A DNA stretch of 64,000 bases from Psychrobacter maritimus (GCF_904846345.1 NZ_CAJHAJ010000006.1:62001-126000); one strand, 5' to 3'; counted from the stretch's first letter, positions 33,524 to 44,322 are shown. Made by a program: numbers and translations. The notes: a model not told the origin generated them from the sequence alone.

Positions 33524-33554
33524 AAAAAGCGCCGCTATTAGCGACGCTTTTTTA
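33524..33554. terminator. bidirectional terminator between gluQRS and ftsW
   Basis: AAAAAGCGCCGCT and AGCGACGCTTTTTT form a stem with one mismatch. T-tracts are present in both directions. The genes on either side are convergent. Confidence 0.85.
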
Positions 33555-33622
33555 TAGTTAATGATTAGAATGAAAATGTCTTAAACAATCTAAAGATATT
33601 TATCACTTTATCATTAAATGAC

Positions 33623-34819
33623 TTAATAATAACGACACTGGCTTTTCTCAATCTCAGGGCTTTCTTTATAAATCTTTAGCAGCACTGCCACCATTACCAA
33701 GCTAATCAGCATCGATGAACCGCCATAACTAAAGAATGGCATGGTCAAACCTTTGGTCGGAATCGCCCCCATATTCATCGCCGCATTAATAATCGTCTGG
33801 GCAATAAACACCACGGCGATACCAAAGGCGGTATAACTCATGCGCATTTGGCGACGTTTAAGGGCATTATAACTGATGCGCATGGCACTACCGATAATCA
33901 GCGCTTCAAGTATCAAGATCATCGTGACGCCAACAAAGCCCAATTCTTCACCGGTAATCGCTAACAGAAAATCCGTATGCGCCTCTGGTAAATGCGACAG
34001 TTTTTGTACACTTTCGCCATAACCGACACCGGTAAACTGACCACGACCAAAGGCGATTAAGCTGCGTGCCAACTGATAATCGGTATCTTGCACATCATCA
34101 AAAGGATCCAAAAACGACATCACGCGTACGAGTCGATATTGTACAGTCGCCACCATTAATACGGCGCCACCAACGGCGACAGCACCGAGCGCGATAAACT
34201 GTTTATAAGGCGCGCCAGCAATATAAAATATCGCAAAGACAGTACCGATAATAACCACAAACGAGCCAAAATCTGGCTGCGCTAGTAACAGAACGGTAAT
34301 TAGCCCGACCACTATCGCAATGCGCAAAAAGCCATCCCAGCCATTACGTACCTCAAATGAGCGCCGTACCACAAAGTCTGAGACAAATATAATCATCACC
34401 AGCTTTGCAAGCTCTGCGACCTGAAAGTTAAAGCCGCCGAGGGTTAGCCAACGCTTCGAGCCGTTAATAGGCGTACTAAATAAGGTGGCAAATAACAAGA
34501 GCCCGGTAATCGCTAATAGCATAAACTGGGTTTCAGTTCTATAGAGCCTTTTTAGCGATACCAGTTTATAAGAAAAACCGGCGATAAACAGACCAATACC
34601 CATGTAGAGAAGCTGATTATAGAAAAAGTTCAGCTCGCTCATGCCGCGACTGAGCGCAAAAGGAATAGAAGCAGAAGCCACCATCAATAAGCTAAGCACC
34701 AACATACAGCCGACGCTCGATAATAAAATTGCGCGCGCTGATGGCATAGACAGAATACCATCTGAGCCGGTAGCTTGTGGCGACTGAGAGTTCGAACGAA
34801 AAAGAGAAGAGAGCGCCAT
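33623..34819 (-). CDS. ftsW: peptidoglycan glycosyltransferase FtsW
   Basis: SEDS-family septal peptidoglycan polymerase with about ten membrane segments. Family marks are NGSKRWLTLGGFNFQVAELAK, LLLAQPDFGSFVVI, the long periplasmic loop with GRGQFTGVGYGESVQKLSHLPEAHTDFLLA (in part) and the C-terminal KGLTMPFFSYGGSSML. The open frame begins at a GTG (34870), but the ATG at 34819 (399 codons) is chosen; neither has a clear ribosome site. It follows murD in the usual dcw order, though 427 bp separate them. FtsW is preferred over RodA because of this context. Confidence 0.92.
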   Translation of the reverse strand: MALSSLFRSNSQSPQATGSDGILSMPSARAILLSSVGCMLVLSLLMVASASIPFALSRGMSELNFFYNQLLYMGIGLFIAGFSYKLVSLKRLYRTETQFMLLAITGLLLFATLFSTPINGSKRWLTLGGFNFQVAELAKLVMIIFVSDFVVRRSFEVRNGWDGFLRIAIVVGLITVLLLAQPDFGSFVVIIGTVFAIFYIAGAPYKQFIALGAVAVGGAVLMVATVQYRLVRVMSFLDPFDDVQDTDYQLARSLIAFGRGQFTGVGYGESVQKLSHLPEAHTDFLLAITGEELGFVGVTMILILEALIIGSAMRISYNALKRRQMRMSYTAFGIAVVFIAQTIINAAMNMGAIPTKGLTMPFFSYGGSSMLISLVMVAVLLKIYKESPEIEKSQCRYY

Positions 34820-35246
34820 AATTTTATATACACTAGCAAACGAAAAAACACGGCGTTTATAAAACGCCACCGTTTAAAAAATATGAAATAGATTTTATTT
34901 AAAAAGATAATAGCAGACAGCTAGTTAGTGACAAACCACACTTTTTGGCAGTTTACCATGTCAATACTAAGTACTGACATGGCAAGGTGGCTGGGTTACT
35001 GCTTGGTTCGTCACCTGATTCATCACTGAGTTTTCGCAAGCCTTACTGCTTATATTTGACAGTAGCAGCAATTTATAAGCAAAACAATCATTTATCAAAA
35101 AACGCCTGCCATTTTTACAACGATAAACGAAACAGTATAAAAGCTGATGGTCATGCTATCTAGCGACAAGCTCTTTTATGGCAACTTATCTGACGACCAA
35201 CTATCGACACACTATCTTATGAAACATTATCTTAATAAACCCTGCC
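34820..35246. other. murD-ftsW spacer
   Basis: 427 bp between two same-strand dcw genes, where murG or direct contact is usual. It holds the hairpin at 34956-34982 and no ORF. An ftsW promoter may lie here. Confidence 0.5.
34956..34982. promoter_or_regulatory. 12-bp stem-loop in the murD-ftsW spacer
   Basis: CCATGTCAATAC (34956-34967) pairs with GTACTGACATGG (34971-34982), 11 of 12 positions, with a 3-nt loop. There is no T-tract, so it is not a simple terminator. Confidence 0.5.
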
Positions 35247-36680
35247 TTAAGAAATACTGCCTTGTGAGACAGTGTCTAACTGCTTAACAAGCTGACTAAA
35301 GTGCTCGCCACGGGCAGCAAAACCACTAAACTGATCAAAGCTGGCGCAAGCTGGTGACAAGAGCACCGCTTGTACTTGCGATAGGCTGCTTTCTGTGACC
35401 TGTTTAATCATCGCAAAAGCGCCTTCTAACGTCTGGCACTGATGTAATGAGACATCGTCAGCACGGATGCCTGCTGCTCGTAAATGCTGCTCAATCTGTT
35501 GGCTGTCTTCGCCAATAAACAGCACTTGGCTGACATACTGATTGATAAACGGCGTTAATTCACCAAATTGCTGCCCTTTGCCCTGCCCGCCTAAGATTAA
35601 TAACAGCTTACCGTCTTTAGGTGCGTATACCGCCCCCAAGCCCTCGACAGCTGCCATGGTTGAACCAATATTGGTGCCTTTAGAATCATTAAAATAATCA
35701 ATCCCATCGACTGTAGCGACATATTCACAGCGATGCTCAAGCCCTGTAAATGCCTGCAAGGTGTTAAGCATACTATCAAGTGGTAAACCTGCAAGCTCGC
35801 CCAATGCCAAAGCTGCTTGGGCGTTGAGTAAATTATGACGGCCTTTAATGCGCAGTTTATCCGCCGAGAGCAAACGCTCTGTCCCGCGGGCTAGATACGT
35901 CTGCCCTTCTGAGTCGGTAATAAGCCCATACTGACCTTTATCAGGGGCGTGAATGCCCGTGCTCAAACGTGGCAAATTATCTGCCACCAGCGGGCGCGTC
36001 AAGGCATCTTCACGGTTGATAACCACCGATTTGGCACCTTGAAAGATACGATGCTTAGCTTGATGATAACCGAGCATATCGCCATGACGGTCTAAGTGGT
36101 CAGGTGACATATTAAGTACCGTTGCCACTTGTGCGCCTAAATTGGTTACGGTCTCTAACTGGAAACTCGATAGCTCAAGAACTGCCAGCTCCATCTCGCT
36201 ATTAGACAGCAGAGTCAGCGCTGGCACGCCAATATTGCCGCCCACGCCAACATTCACCCCTGCATCCGCCGCCATTTGGCCAACCAATGTCGTTACGGTA
36301 CTTTTAGCGTTAGAGCCAGTAATGGCAATAATCGGTACGCGGCACGCTTCACAAAATAACTGAATGTCGCTGACGACCGGAATATTCGCCTCTTTCGCCG
36401 CGGCAACTGCTGCTGTTTTTAATGAGATGCCAGGGCTGATGATAATTCGAGCGGCTTGTTGCAATAACTCTGCATCTATCGCCCCAAATTGGCGAATCTC
36501 AACAGCAGCAGGTAATTGGTCTGCTAAAGTGGGGCTCACTTGATTATCAGTCACAGCGACTTGGTAGCCTTGCGCGGTCAAATAATGCGCCACCGACAGT
36601 CCCGACTGCCCCAAACCGACCACGACTTGTAAACCACTGCCTTTATGAAGTAAGGCGTCTTTTGCGGTGCTGGCGGTCAT
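35247..36680 (-). CDS. murD: UDP-N-acetylmuramoylalanine--D-glutamate ligase
   Basis: Cytoplasmic ATP-dependent ligase adding D-Glu to UDP-MurNAc-L-Ala, 477 aa. The N-terminal UMP-binding part has VVGLGQSGLSVAHYL, the ATP loop is AITGSNAKSTVTTLVG (Ala in place of the more usual Gly before Lys, also seen in pseudomonad MurD), and the substrate motifs LDRHG, FNDSKGTN and LLSPACASFDQF are present. It stands upstream of ftsW on the same strand. Confidence 0.97.
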   Translation of the reverse strand: MTASTAKDALLHKGSGLQVVVGLGQSGLSVAHYLTAQGYQVAVTDNQVSPTLADQLPAAVEIRQFGAIDAELLQQAARIIISPGISLKTAAVAAAKEANIPVVSDIQLFCEACRVPIIAITGSNAKSTVTTLVGQMAADAGVNVGVGGNIGVPALTLLSNSEMELAVLELSSFQLETVTNLGAQVATVLNMSPDHLDRHGDMLGYHQAKHRIFQGAKSVVINREDALTRPLVADNLPRLSTGIHAPDKGQYGLITDSEGQTYLARGTERLLSADKLRIKGRHNLLNAQAALALGELAGLPLDSMLNTLQAFTGLEHRCEYVATVDGIDYFNDSKGTNIGSTMAAVEGLGAVYAPKDGKLLLILGGQGKGQQFGELTPFINQYVSQVLFIGEDSQQIEQHLRAAGIRADDVSLHQCQTLEGAFAMIKQVTESSLSQVQAVLLSPACASFDQFSGFAARGEHFSQLVKQLDTVSQGSIS

Positions 36681-37526
36681 ATCTATTCCTTCTATCTATT
36701 GGACGAACAAAATTGTGTCAAGCATACGGGTTTCATAAGCAGCTTTATAAACAGCTTTTATAAGTAGATTCTATAAACAAACTGCCTATAAGCTTAGCCC
36801 TATAAATAGGCGCTATATATAGCCTGCGTAAGGCGCTTTAGATGAACAGCATCATAAAGGTATCACTCGGATTTCGGTACTGGTTTTTTGAGACTTTGTG
36901 TTATTATGCGCCTGTTTTTATATTGAGTCGCTAATGCTATAATAGCTGCCCTAATAGGAAGCGCTAGGTTAAATAGCTATTTTGACCAAGTATGCAATCT
37001 AGCATTTTAGTTTAGCATGTTGTCACACGTATCGCGCTATTGTCACATCTCTTCAGCAACGATTCATATGGTGATAATGGTATGACAGGCAAGCACTGCC
37101 CTATATTGTGGCGTTTTCGTCTGACAGATTATTTATCTTCTTCTACCGCAACAGACCATCGCGGACACTTATTCATCATTTTAAAGACTGTCATCATATT
37201 GATTATGGGTGATGGCATTTGCGATACCGTTATAAAGGTCGATAGCTAAGTAGTTAGCTAATACTCAAGCAGATAATTACTCAAGCAGGCAATTACTCAA
37301 GCAGGCAATTACTCAAACAAATAATAGTGCCACAGCCATATGGCTGCATGAGTACCTGTTTACAGAACGATTATCAGCATCTATCACGATGACTGATTTT
37401 TATAACGTAATTATGGTCGATATCATCTCGACATAGTTAATCACGATGCAATCATTTTATCGCTAAGCGTTAACGCTCAATGATGAACGATTGCTTTTTT
37501 TGCCTCTAACCCTATGCAGTTTACTT
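36681..37526. other. long intergenic region between murD and the SulP gene
   Basis: 846 bp between divergent genes. It includes degenerate TATAAACAGCTT-like repeats (about 36737-36785), the 12-bp palindrome GCTATATATAGC (36812-36823) and the 16-bp tandem repeat at 37262-37325. A 69-codon plus-strand open frame (37040-37249) has no ribosome site or recognisable product and is not called. Confidence 0.5.
37262..37325. repeat. 16-bp tandem repeat, four copies
   Basis: Units at 37262, 37278, 37294 and 37310. The central two are identical, TACTCAAGCAGGCAAT. The outer two differ at two to four positions. It lies about 200 bp upstream of the SulP start. Confidence 0.9.
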
Positions 37527-39026
37527 ATGACATCTTTTTTTGGCAGTTTACGTGAAGAATGGTTTTCCAATATTCGCGGTGATACGTTATCAGGTTTGGT
37601 CGTCGCACTGGCCTTGATTCCAGAAGCGATTGCCTTTTCCATTATCGCCGGTGTCGACCCAAAAGTCGGTCTGTATGCGTCGTTTTGTATCGCCGTGGTG
37701 ATCAGTTTCGTCGGTGGTCGTCCCGGTATGATTTCAGCGGCGACCGGTGCCATGGCGCTAGTCATGGTTGATTTAGTTGCCGAGCACGGCTTGCAGTATT
37801 TGCTAGCGGCAACCTTATTTTGCGGCGTTATCCAGATAATCATGGGTATCTTTAAGCTTGGTAACTTAATGCGCTTTGTATCGCGCTCGGTGGTCATTGG
37901 TTTTGTCAATGCGCTAGCGATTTTGATCTTTGCCGCTCAGTTGCCCGAGCTGAACCCGATGACTGAGCGCGTCGGCATGACGGTTTATATCATGACCGCA
38001 GCCGGTTTGGCCATTATCTACTTGTTTCCGCTGATTCCTAAAATCGGACGCGTGATTCCATCGCCGCTGATTTGTATCGTTGGCCTGACCGCGGTCGCCA
38101 TGTATATGAATCTTGATATCCGTAACGTCGGTAGCATGGGCGATTTGCCAGATTCTTTACCGGTATTTTTATTACCTGACATTCCGCTCAATTTGAATAC
38201 CTTATTGATTATCGCACCTTATTCTATCGCGCTTGCCGTCGTAGGTTTATTAGAATCTATGATGACCGCAACCATTGTCGATGAATTAACTGACACGCCA
38301 AGTGATAAAAACAAAGAATGCCGCGGTCAAGGTATCGCCAACGTAGTGTCGGGATTCTTTGGTGGGATGGCAGGTTGTGCAATGATTGGACAGTCGATGA
38401 TTAACGTCAAATCTGGCGGTCGTACGCGCTTATCAACGCTCATCGCTGGCGTGGTACTGCTTATTATGGTGGTATTCTTAAGTGATTGGGTCAGCCTGAT
38501 ACCGATGGCCGCACTGGTGGCGGTGATGATTATGGTCTCTATCGGCACCTTTAACTGGCAATCTATCCGTGAATTTAAAACCCATCCGATGTCTTTTAAT
38601 ATCGTTATGCTAGCGACGGTTTTGACCACCGTCTTTACTCATAATCTAGCGTATGGTGTCGGCGTCGGAGTGCTGTTATCTGCCTTAGCATTTGCCAATA
38701 AAATCGGGCAATTCCTAACCGTCTTTAGTGAATATGACGACAGCAGCAATACCCGCTATTACTACGTGCAAGGGCAGGTTTTCTTTGCTTCAACGACGCA
38801 GTTTTTGCAGAGTTTTGATACCAAAGAAGCCTTAGATAGCGTACATATTGACGTCAGCCAAGCTCACTTTTGGGATGTCAGTGCCGTTGATACCTTGGAC
38901 AAGCTGGTCATGCGCTTGCAACGTGAAGGCATTGATGTCAAAGTGGTTGGACTCAATAGCGCCAGCCGCACCCTTATCGATCGTTTTTCGATTCATGATC
39001 GCCGAGATATTGGGCTCTTGGATTAA
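37527..39026 (+). CDS. SulP-family anion transporter with STAS domain
   Basis: SLC26/SulP-type inner-membrane transporter, 499 aa from the ATG at 37527 (the open frame begins at a TTG at 37491). The N-terminal [24 protein letters not shown] is the family signature, followed by about 10-12 membrane segments and [20 protein letters not shown]. The C-terminal 100 residues form a STAS domain ([22 protein letters not shown] in part). The substrate could be bicarbonate, sulfate or another anion; this cannot be told from sequence. A universal stress protein follows, with a strong hairpin in the gap. Confidence 0.88.
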   Translation: MTSFFGSLREEWFSNIRGDTLSGLVVALALIPEAIAFSIIAGVDPKVGLYASFCIAVVISFVGGRPGMISAATGAMALVMVDLVAEHGLQYLLAATLFCGVIQIIMGIFKLGNLMRFVSRSVVIGFVNALAILIFAAQLPELNPMTERVGMTVYIMTAAGLAIIYLFPLIPKIGRVIPSPLICIVGLTAVAMYMNLDIRNVGSMGDLPDSLPVFLLPDIPLNLNTLLIIAPYSIALAVVGLLESMMTATIVDELTDTPSDKNKECRGQGIANVVSGFFGGMAGCAMIGQSMINVKSGGRTRLSTLIAGVVLLIMVVFLSDWVSLIPMAALVAVMIMVSIGTFNWQSIREFKTHPMSFNIVMLATVLTTVFTHNLAYGVGVGVLLSALAFANKIGQFLTVFSEYDDSSNTRYYYVQGQVFFASTTQFLQSFDTKEALDSVHIDVSQAHFWDVSAVDTLDKLVMRLQREGIDVKVVGLNSASRTLIDRFSIHDRRDIGLLD

Positions 39027-39104
39027 GCAAAACTGCATGGGTGTTATCAAGCTGAGATAGACATTTGGTTTATTCATCAGCAATTATATTGGTATATAAA
39101 ATCA

Positions 39105-39141
39105 GGCTCGTTGGTTAAAGGATGACTTTAACCAACGGGCC
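39105..39141. promoter_or_regulatory. 16-bp stem-loop between the SulP and Usp genes
   Basis: GGCTCGTTGGTTAAAG (39105-39120) pairs with CTTTAACCAACGGGCC (39126-39141), 15 of 16 positions, loop GATGA. A weak T-rich stretch (TGTGTTTTC) follows, so it may be a partial terminator that reduces expression of the downstream gene. Confidence 0.65.
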
Positions 39142-39174
39142 TGTGTTTTCATTATTGAGATATGTGGTGCCTTT

Positions 39175-40029
39175 ATGAGTAATTTGAAGCCAGATAGCGT
39201 GATTGCTTGCTTGGATTGTCCTGATCATGTGCAGGCTGTGTTGGATGCCAGTATGTGGGCGTCTATTCGTCTGCAAGCGCCTATTGGCCTGCTGCATTCC
39301 GTACCAAGTTTACAACAAAAAGCCGCCGTTGATTATTCCGGCTGCCTAAATATTGATGATGAAAATGTCTTGCTCGACCAATTTACGGCAAAAGAACACT
39401 TCAGTAATAGTGAGCTAAAAGCCCAAGGTAAGCTGCTGCTACACCAAGCGACCACTTACTGCGAGCAGCAACCTCATAAGTTTAAAACCTATACCTTGCA
39501 TCGGCATGAAAACCTGAGTGATAGCATTGATTATGTCGATGACAAGGCACAATTAATCGTCATCGGTCATCATGTCACCTGCAAATCAACCTTAAGCCAG
39601 CTTATCCGCTTAAGCCACTGCCCCATTTTGGTGACTCATGCACCATTTTTGCCCCCAACCACGGCATTATTTGCTTTTGACAATAGCCCTACTTCGCATA
39701 AATTGCTCAATTGGCTGTGTAAAACGGCTCTTGTACGGGCGCTGACCGTGCATATCGTTATGGTTGCCAAAGAAAACTCAGAAAACTGCGATGCACTGCG
39801 GGAAGCGTATGCGCGCCTCAAACAAGCGGGCATCAAATGTAAAAAGGCCTTGCTTGACTGCCGCGATGTGACTGCTGCCTTAAACTATTATCAAAGTAAA
39901 AATGATATTGGTCTGCTAATGACCGGTGCTTTTGGGCAACCACGTTTGCTTGAATTGCTAAAAGGTAGCGAGACCAAAAAACTGCTTGGTAGCACCAAGA
40001 CCCCGTATTTACTATTCCCCAAGGCTTAA
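39175..40029 (+). CDS. universal stress protein, tandem Usp domains
   Basis: A 284-aa cytoplasmic protein with two Usp-like halves (about 1-150 and 155-284). The second starts with TALFAFDNSPTSHKLLNWL and ends with LLMTGAFGQPRLLELLKGSETKKLL, similar to the GxHG-type nucleotide loop of Usp proteins. The first half has LIVIGHHVTCKSTLSQLI. Pairing with a SulP transporter recurs in marine and Moraxellaceae genomes; a regulatory interaction is possible but inferred. Confidence 0.82.
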   Translation: MSNLKPDSVIACLDCPDHVQAVLDASMWASIRLQAPIGLLHSVPSLQQKAAVDYSGCLNIDDENVLLDQFTAKEHFSNSELKAQGKLLLHQATTYCEQQPHKFKTYTLHRHENLSDSIDYVDDKAQLIVIGHHVTCKSTLSQLIRLSHCPILVTHAPFLPPTTALFAFDNSPTSHKLLNWLCKTALVRALTVHIVMVAKENSENCDALREAYARLKQAGIKCKKALLDCRDVTAALNYYQSKNDIGLLMTGAFGQPRLLELLKGSETKKLLGSTKTPYLLFPKA

Positions 40030-40261
40030 GGCCGCTCGTTTATTTGAATACAGAGGCTGAATGTTAAGCGTGATTCATCGCGCTTTACTATCGTATTTAG
40101 CTTAAGCCTCTGTAATTTATTCCTATGGCGCCTCCTCGTTTCTTTGCCCTTACCTTTTATCAAATCATCACATGAAATAAAGTGATAGCCTCCCCAAGTG
40201 CTTAAAAAGTTGGTTATAATAAAGTTTTCGTTCATGCAACGTTAAAGGTTGATTTCTCTAA

Positions 40262-40301
40262 CTTATACCAATAACTGTGCTATTTATTGTTATGGTATAA
40301 G
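40262..40301. repeat. inverted repeat upstream of glnK
   Basis: CTTATACCAATAAC (40262-40275) and GTTATGGTATAAG (40289-40301) are inverted copies with one extra base in the left arm. Confidence 0.6.
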
Positions 40302-40374
40302 CGCTATTTTTTGTCATACTGATGAGTGTTTTTAAGCCTATGTGTGCAAACCTACCTACCCCCTTGAGTAGGTT

Positions 40375-40812
<438 letters not shown>

Positions 40813-40895
40813 TCATTAAGCGCCAGACCACCTATAAACACTGATTTATAGGTCATCTCGATTTCTATATTGCATATATTCAAGGGGGAATTAAC

Positions 40896-42158
40896 ATGCA
40901 AAACCAAATCTTTGAGCTCCAGTACGCGCTAGATACGTTTTATTTCTTAATGTGTGGGGCGCTGGTCATGTGGATGGCAGCTGGCTTCACCATGTTAGAA
41001 GCAGGATTGATACGCTCAAAAAATACCGTCGAAATCCTCACCAAAAATATCGCCCTCTTTGCCACCGCCTGTACCATGTATATGATATGCGGTTATGCCA
41101 TTATGTATGATGGCAATCTGTTTTTGAGTGGTATTGCTGGCACTGAAACTTTAGTAGCAGATGCATTAGCGACCTCAGCTGAAAATGGCTTTGCTGGCGA
41201 TGCCGTATATTCGGCCGCCTCTGATTTTTTCTTCCAAGTGGTTTTTGTCGCCACCTGTATGTCAATCGTTTCAGGTGCTGTAGCTGAACGCATGAAGTTA
41301 TGGTCTTTTTTGCTGTTTGCCGTTGTCATGACCGGAGTTATTTATCCATTAGAAGGTAGCTGGACTTGGGGCGGTAAAGCCGTGTTTGGCCTATTTAGCC
41401 TTGGCGATTTGGGATTTTCTGATTTTGCGGGCTCAGGTATCGTCCATATGGCAGGAGCTGCTGCTGCGCTATCAGGCGTATTACTGTTAGGGGCGCGTAG
41501 AGGTAAATACGGTCCCAATGGTGAGATACGTGCTATCCCTGGGGCCAATTTACCCTTGGCTGCACTTGGCACCCTTATTTTATGGATGGGCTGGTTTGGT
41601 TTTAACGGCGGCTCAGTGCTCAAGCTTGGCGATATCGCCAGCGCCAATGCGGTTGCGGTGGTGTTTTTAAATACCAATGCCGCTGCTGCGGGTGGAGCCA
41701 TCGGCGCCCTTATTATCGCGCGCATTATCTTTGGTAAGGCAGATTTAACCATGCTCTTAAATGGTGCATTAGCCGGTCTTGTCGCTATCACTGCCGAACC
41801 CTCTACGCCATCGGCGCTTCAGGCCACGCTATTTGGAATGGTGGCAGGCGTCATCGTTGTACTATCCATCTTAGTATTAGATAAAATAAAAATTGATGAT
41901 CCAGTTGGGGCTATTTCGGTGCATGGCGTGGCAGGCTTATTCGGTCTACTAATTGTCCCTCTGACCAATCCAGCCGCTACTTTGCTCGGTCAAATTGCCG
42001 GTGCTGCGACCATCTTTACTTGGGTTTTTATCAGTAGTCTGATGGTATGGAGCATCATTAAATTTGTCATAGGTCTGCGTATCTCTGAAGAAGAAGAATA
42101 TCAAGGAGCAGATATTGCTGAATGTGGTATGGAAGCCTATCCAGAGTTTATAAGGTAA
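40896..42158 (+). CDS. amtB: ammonium transporter
   Basis: Amt/Mep/Rh channel, 420 aa with about 11 membrane segments. Visible marks are FTMLEAGLIRSKN, DFAGSGIVHMAGA with the conserved Asp and His, WFGFNGGS, and DDPVGAISVHGVAGLFG with the second pore His. The predicted protein starts directly at the first transmembrane helix with no cleavable signal. AGGGGGAA precedes the ATG. It is 83 bp after glnK, and GlnK is expected to block it when nitrogen is plentiful. Confidence 0.96.
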   Translation: MQNQIFELQYALDTFYFLMCGALVMWMAAGFTMLEAGLIRSKNTVEILTKNIALFATACTMYMICGYAIMYDGNLFLSGIAGTETLVADALATSAENGFAGDAVYSAASDFFFQVVFVATCMSIVSGAVAERMKLWSFLLFAVVMTGVIYPLEGSWTWGGKAVFGLFSLGDLGFSDFAGSGIVHMAGAAAALSGVLLLGARRGKYGPNGEIRAIPGANLPLAALGTLILWMGWFGFNGGSVLKLGDIASANAVAVVFLNTNAAAAGGAIGALIIARIIFGKADLTMLLNGALAGLVAITAEPSTPSALQATLFGMVAGVIVVLSILVLDKIKIDDPVGAISVHGVAGLFGLLIVPLTNPAATLLGQIAGAATIFTWVFISSLMVWSIIKFVIGLRISEEEEYQGADIAECGMEAYPEFIR

Positions 42159-42297
42159 GCCTACTATCTACGATGGTTTTATTGAGGACTATTTTATCCA
42201 CAGTAAGACCATCATTAATAAAATTGGCAGTGATAAAATCGGTATTAATAAATTTCACATTAAAAAAAACATCATTGATAAAAGCGCCACCATTAAA

Positions 42298-42332
42298 AAT
42301 CCCGCATAACCTTTCGGTCATGCGGGATTGTT
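42298..42332. terminator. bidirectional terminator after amtB
   Basis: AATCCCGCAT (42298-42307) pairs with ATGCGGGATT (42320-42329), with further ACC/GGT pairing inside. The T-tract is better on the minus strand, where it would end the DUF2147 gene. Confidence 0.85.
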
Positions 42333-42418
42333 TATGCTTTAAAATTTTAACACTTTATCTTTCTATGAAGTCTAGTTTACGTTAACAACCAAACTTCATA
42401 AAGCAGAATTATAGCAGT

Positions 42419-42802
42419 TTATTTCTTTTTCCACGTTTGGCTACGTGAGAATGGACCGATATAACCTTTTAGTTTTAAAGTGCTGCCACTTAGATTAGCA
42501 GTCATGCGATAGTCTTTATTTTTTTCAGGGTCAGTAATCGTACCGCCACTGTATTTACCACCACCGTCAGCTTTCAGACCAGAGATAATCGTCATGCCAA
42601 CATGCTTTTTACCTTTTTCTGAAGTCGTGCTGATAAGCTTACCCGTTAGGACGCCGTTAGACTCAGTGATTTTAACCACGCCTTTTGGCTGGCCTTCATC
42701 AAAAGTCTGCCAAGTAGTGTTGTGTAATGGGTCAGCGGCGAATGCCATGCTTGCTAAACTGATACCAGCAACTGCTAAAGTAGTTTTTGCGAATAATTTC
42801 AT
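42419..42802 (-). CDS. DUF2147 family exported protein
   Basis: A 127-aa secreted protein with a signal peptide (about 1-22, ending SMAFA). The mature part is small and beta-rich, with WQTFDEGQPKGVVKI, NGVLTGKLIS and a C-terminal LKGYIGPFSRSQTWKK; the order and spacing match DUF2147, an uncharacterised periplasmic lipocalin-like family. The start is set at 42802 because AAGGGAG lies seven bases upstream; the open frame extends seven codons further. Confidence 0.82.
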   Translation of the reverse strand: MKLFAKTTLAVAGISLASMAFAADPLHNTTWQTFDEGQPKGVVKITESNGVLTGKLISTTSEKGKKHVGMTIISGLKADGGGKYSGGTITDPEKNKDYRMTANLSGSTLKLKGYIGPFSRSQTWKKK

Positions 42803-43075
42803 AAATTGACTCCCTTCATTCAATGATTACTAGAAACGTTGTGTTTCTGATGTCCTACGCTTATCCTTTTATCAACAATCTTTTATTGCAAGCTTGCAGC
42901 TCTATCCTAAGTTTCAGTTAAAAGCCGATATTAATATCTTATTAATGCTTAGCTTTGCAAAAAAGGTTTGATCGACATAAGCGATGTCTTGACCCATTAT
43001 AAGCAATTTTTAGATTTTGCCTAGTAATTTTTTTATAGTTTATTATTACTATAAAATCAAAAGCATATCAAACAG

Positions 43076-43339
43076 TTACAGGAACGGATTGTCTATAATT
43101 TTATCCGCTTGGTCATCTTTTTCTTTTGACTTATCATCGTAATTACTATATTGACTGCGGTTTTCAAATGCCAGCATAATTTTACTAGTGAGCTCGTGTA
43201 GCTGCTGTGCTTGCTCATATCCCGCCTCATTAAAGACCAGATTAATGTCGCCATAAATAATGATTTTATCTTCTTGATTTTCAATAACCAAATCACCAAT
43301 CTGCATACTCTGGTGATTATTTGCAAATGGATCAATCAT
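43076..43339 (-). CDS. small acidic protein, unknown
   Basis: An 87-aa protein starting MIDPFANNHQSMQIGDLVIE. A near-perfect ribosome binding site AAAGGAGG lies ahead of the ATG, which supports expression. The first half looks like two or three beta strands (IGDLVIENQEDKIIIYGDINLVF), the second a helix followed by a charged disordered tail ending IIDNPFL. No signal peptide is present and no family is recognised. It is a single gene between DUF2147 and the nuclease, all on the minus strand. Confidence 0.75.
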   Translation of the reverse strand: MIDPFANNHQSMQIGDLVIENQEDKIIIYGDINLVFNEAGYEQAQQLHELTSKIMLAFENRSQYSNYDDKSKEKDDQADKIIDNPFL

Positions 43340-43413
43340 CTCGTCCTCCTTTACCTTAACAGCGCATTACCCAATCTTTCAATGCTGTGGGGATTTAGTT
43401 ACATTTAAACCAC

Positions 43414-44322
43414 TTATGCCTGTAATTGTGCCATGAGCCAGTCAATGATTGCTAGGACAAATAGCATCCAAACCGGTTCCTCTTGGGGAGTTTCGGGCAA
43501 ATCGGAGCTGTCACCTGCCTTTAAAGGCAAATCAAACGCTTGGGCTTTGGTTTGGGTATCCAGTACCGGTAACACATCAATGCCAATCTTGGCGGTTAAT
43601 TCATCGAGACTAATCACCTCTATACGCTCTGATTCATCATTGGGCGCATAATAGACGCCTGCTTGGTTGCTTGCAGGTATGTAAACCGCTTTAAAAAAAT
43701 GACTGGGTACCAGTACACGATCCGCCAGTTGTTTGGTTTTTTTACTGGTAAAAGCCACTCCCGTAATGGTGTAAACCTCGCCGTATTGCTGGGTTAGATA
43801 GCGCGTAGCAGATTCAATATTACGCCAAATATAGCGATTATTACGCGGTGATTGCGGCGCGATGTTAGCAAGGCTAAAACTATCATACTGCTGGCTGCGA
43901 TTGGCCATATTGCCATTGGGCGCTAAATGCCCGCGATCATAACCGGAGCCTGAATAATCAGACAGTTTGGCGCGCATGGATTTTGGCAGGCGGCTTTCTT
44001 CATGAAAGCTGTCTTCACGATCAATCTCTTTGGCTTGCTGCAAGCGCTTGCGGTCAAGATATTCTGCTGACCACAGCGGGGTACGTGATACGCCCGAGTA
44101 CATAACGGCAAAACCGTCCATACATAGCGCTTGGGTGTTATTACTGAGCTTAGGATTGGTAAATTCAGGATAGACGCCACCATAAAAAGACTGGCTACAT
44201 TGGCTGAGGTCATCCGCGTGTGCAGACGACATCCCTATTAAGACAGTGAATACTGCCATTATGAGGTTATTTTTAACCCGTGCTTTATCTTTAAAAAAAC
44301 TTATCATGCCACTTTCAACCAT
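43414..44322 (-). CDS. secreted DNA/RNA non-specific endonuclease
   Basis: NUC1/EndA-type beta-beta-alpha-metal nuclease, 302 aa with a signal peptide (about 20-37, ending SSAHA). The catalytic motif is DRGHLAPNGNM with the general-base His, and the downstream SLANIAPQSPRNNRYIWRNIE holds the metal-binding Asn. A C-terminal hydrophobic segment (about 284-300) may anchor it. A second Met at 44307 is an alternative start. It precedes the tRNA-Ser gene on the opposite strand. Confidence 0.9.
   Translation of the reverse strand: MVESGMISFFKDKARVKNNLIMAVFTVLIGMSSAHADDLSQCSQSFYGGVYPEFTNPKLSNNTQALCMDGFAVMYSGVSRTPLWSAEYLDRKRLQQAKEIDREDSFHEESRLPKSMRAKLSDYSGSGYDRGHLAPNGNMANRSQQYDSFSLANIAPQSPRNNRYIWRNIESATRYLTQQYGEVYTITGVAFTSKKTKQLADRVLVPSHFFKAVYIPASNQAGVYYAPNDESERIEVISLDELTAKIGIDVLPVLDTQTKAQAFDLPLKAGDSSDLPETPQEEPVWMLFVLAIIDWLMAQLQA

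Noticed and set aside
34956-34982. Terminator between murD and ftsW
   Set aside because: Good stem but no T-tract on either strand, so it was listed only as a regulatory stem-loop.
37040-37249. 69-codon open frame in the murD-SulP spacer
   Set aside because: No Shine-Dalgarno, no recognisable protein, and the spacer has low-complexity repeats.
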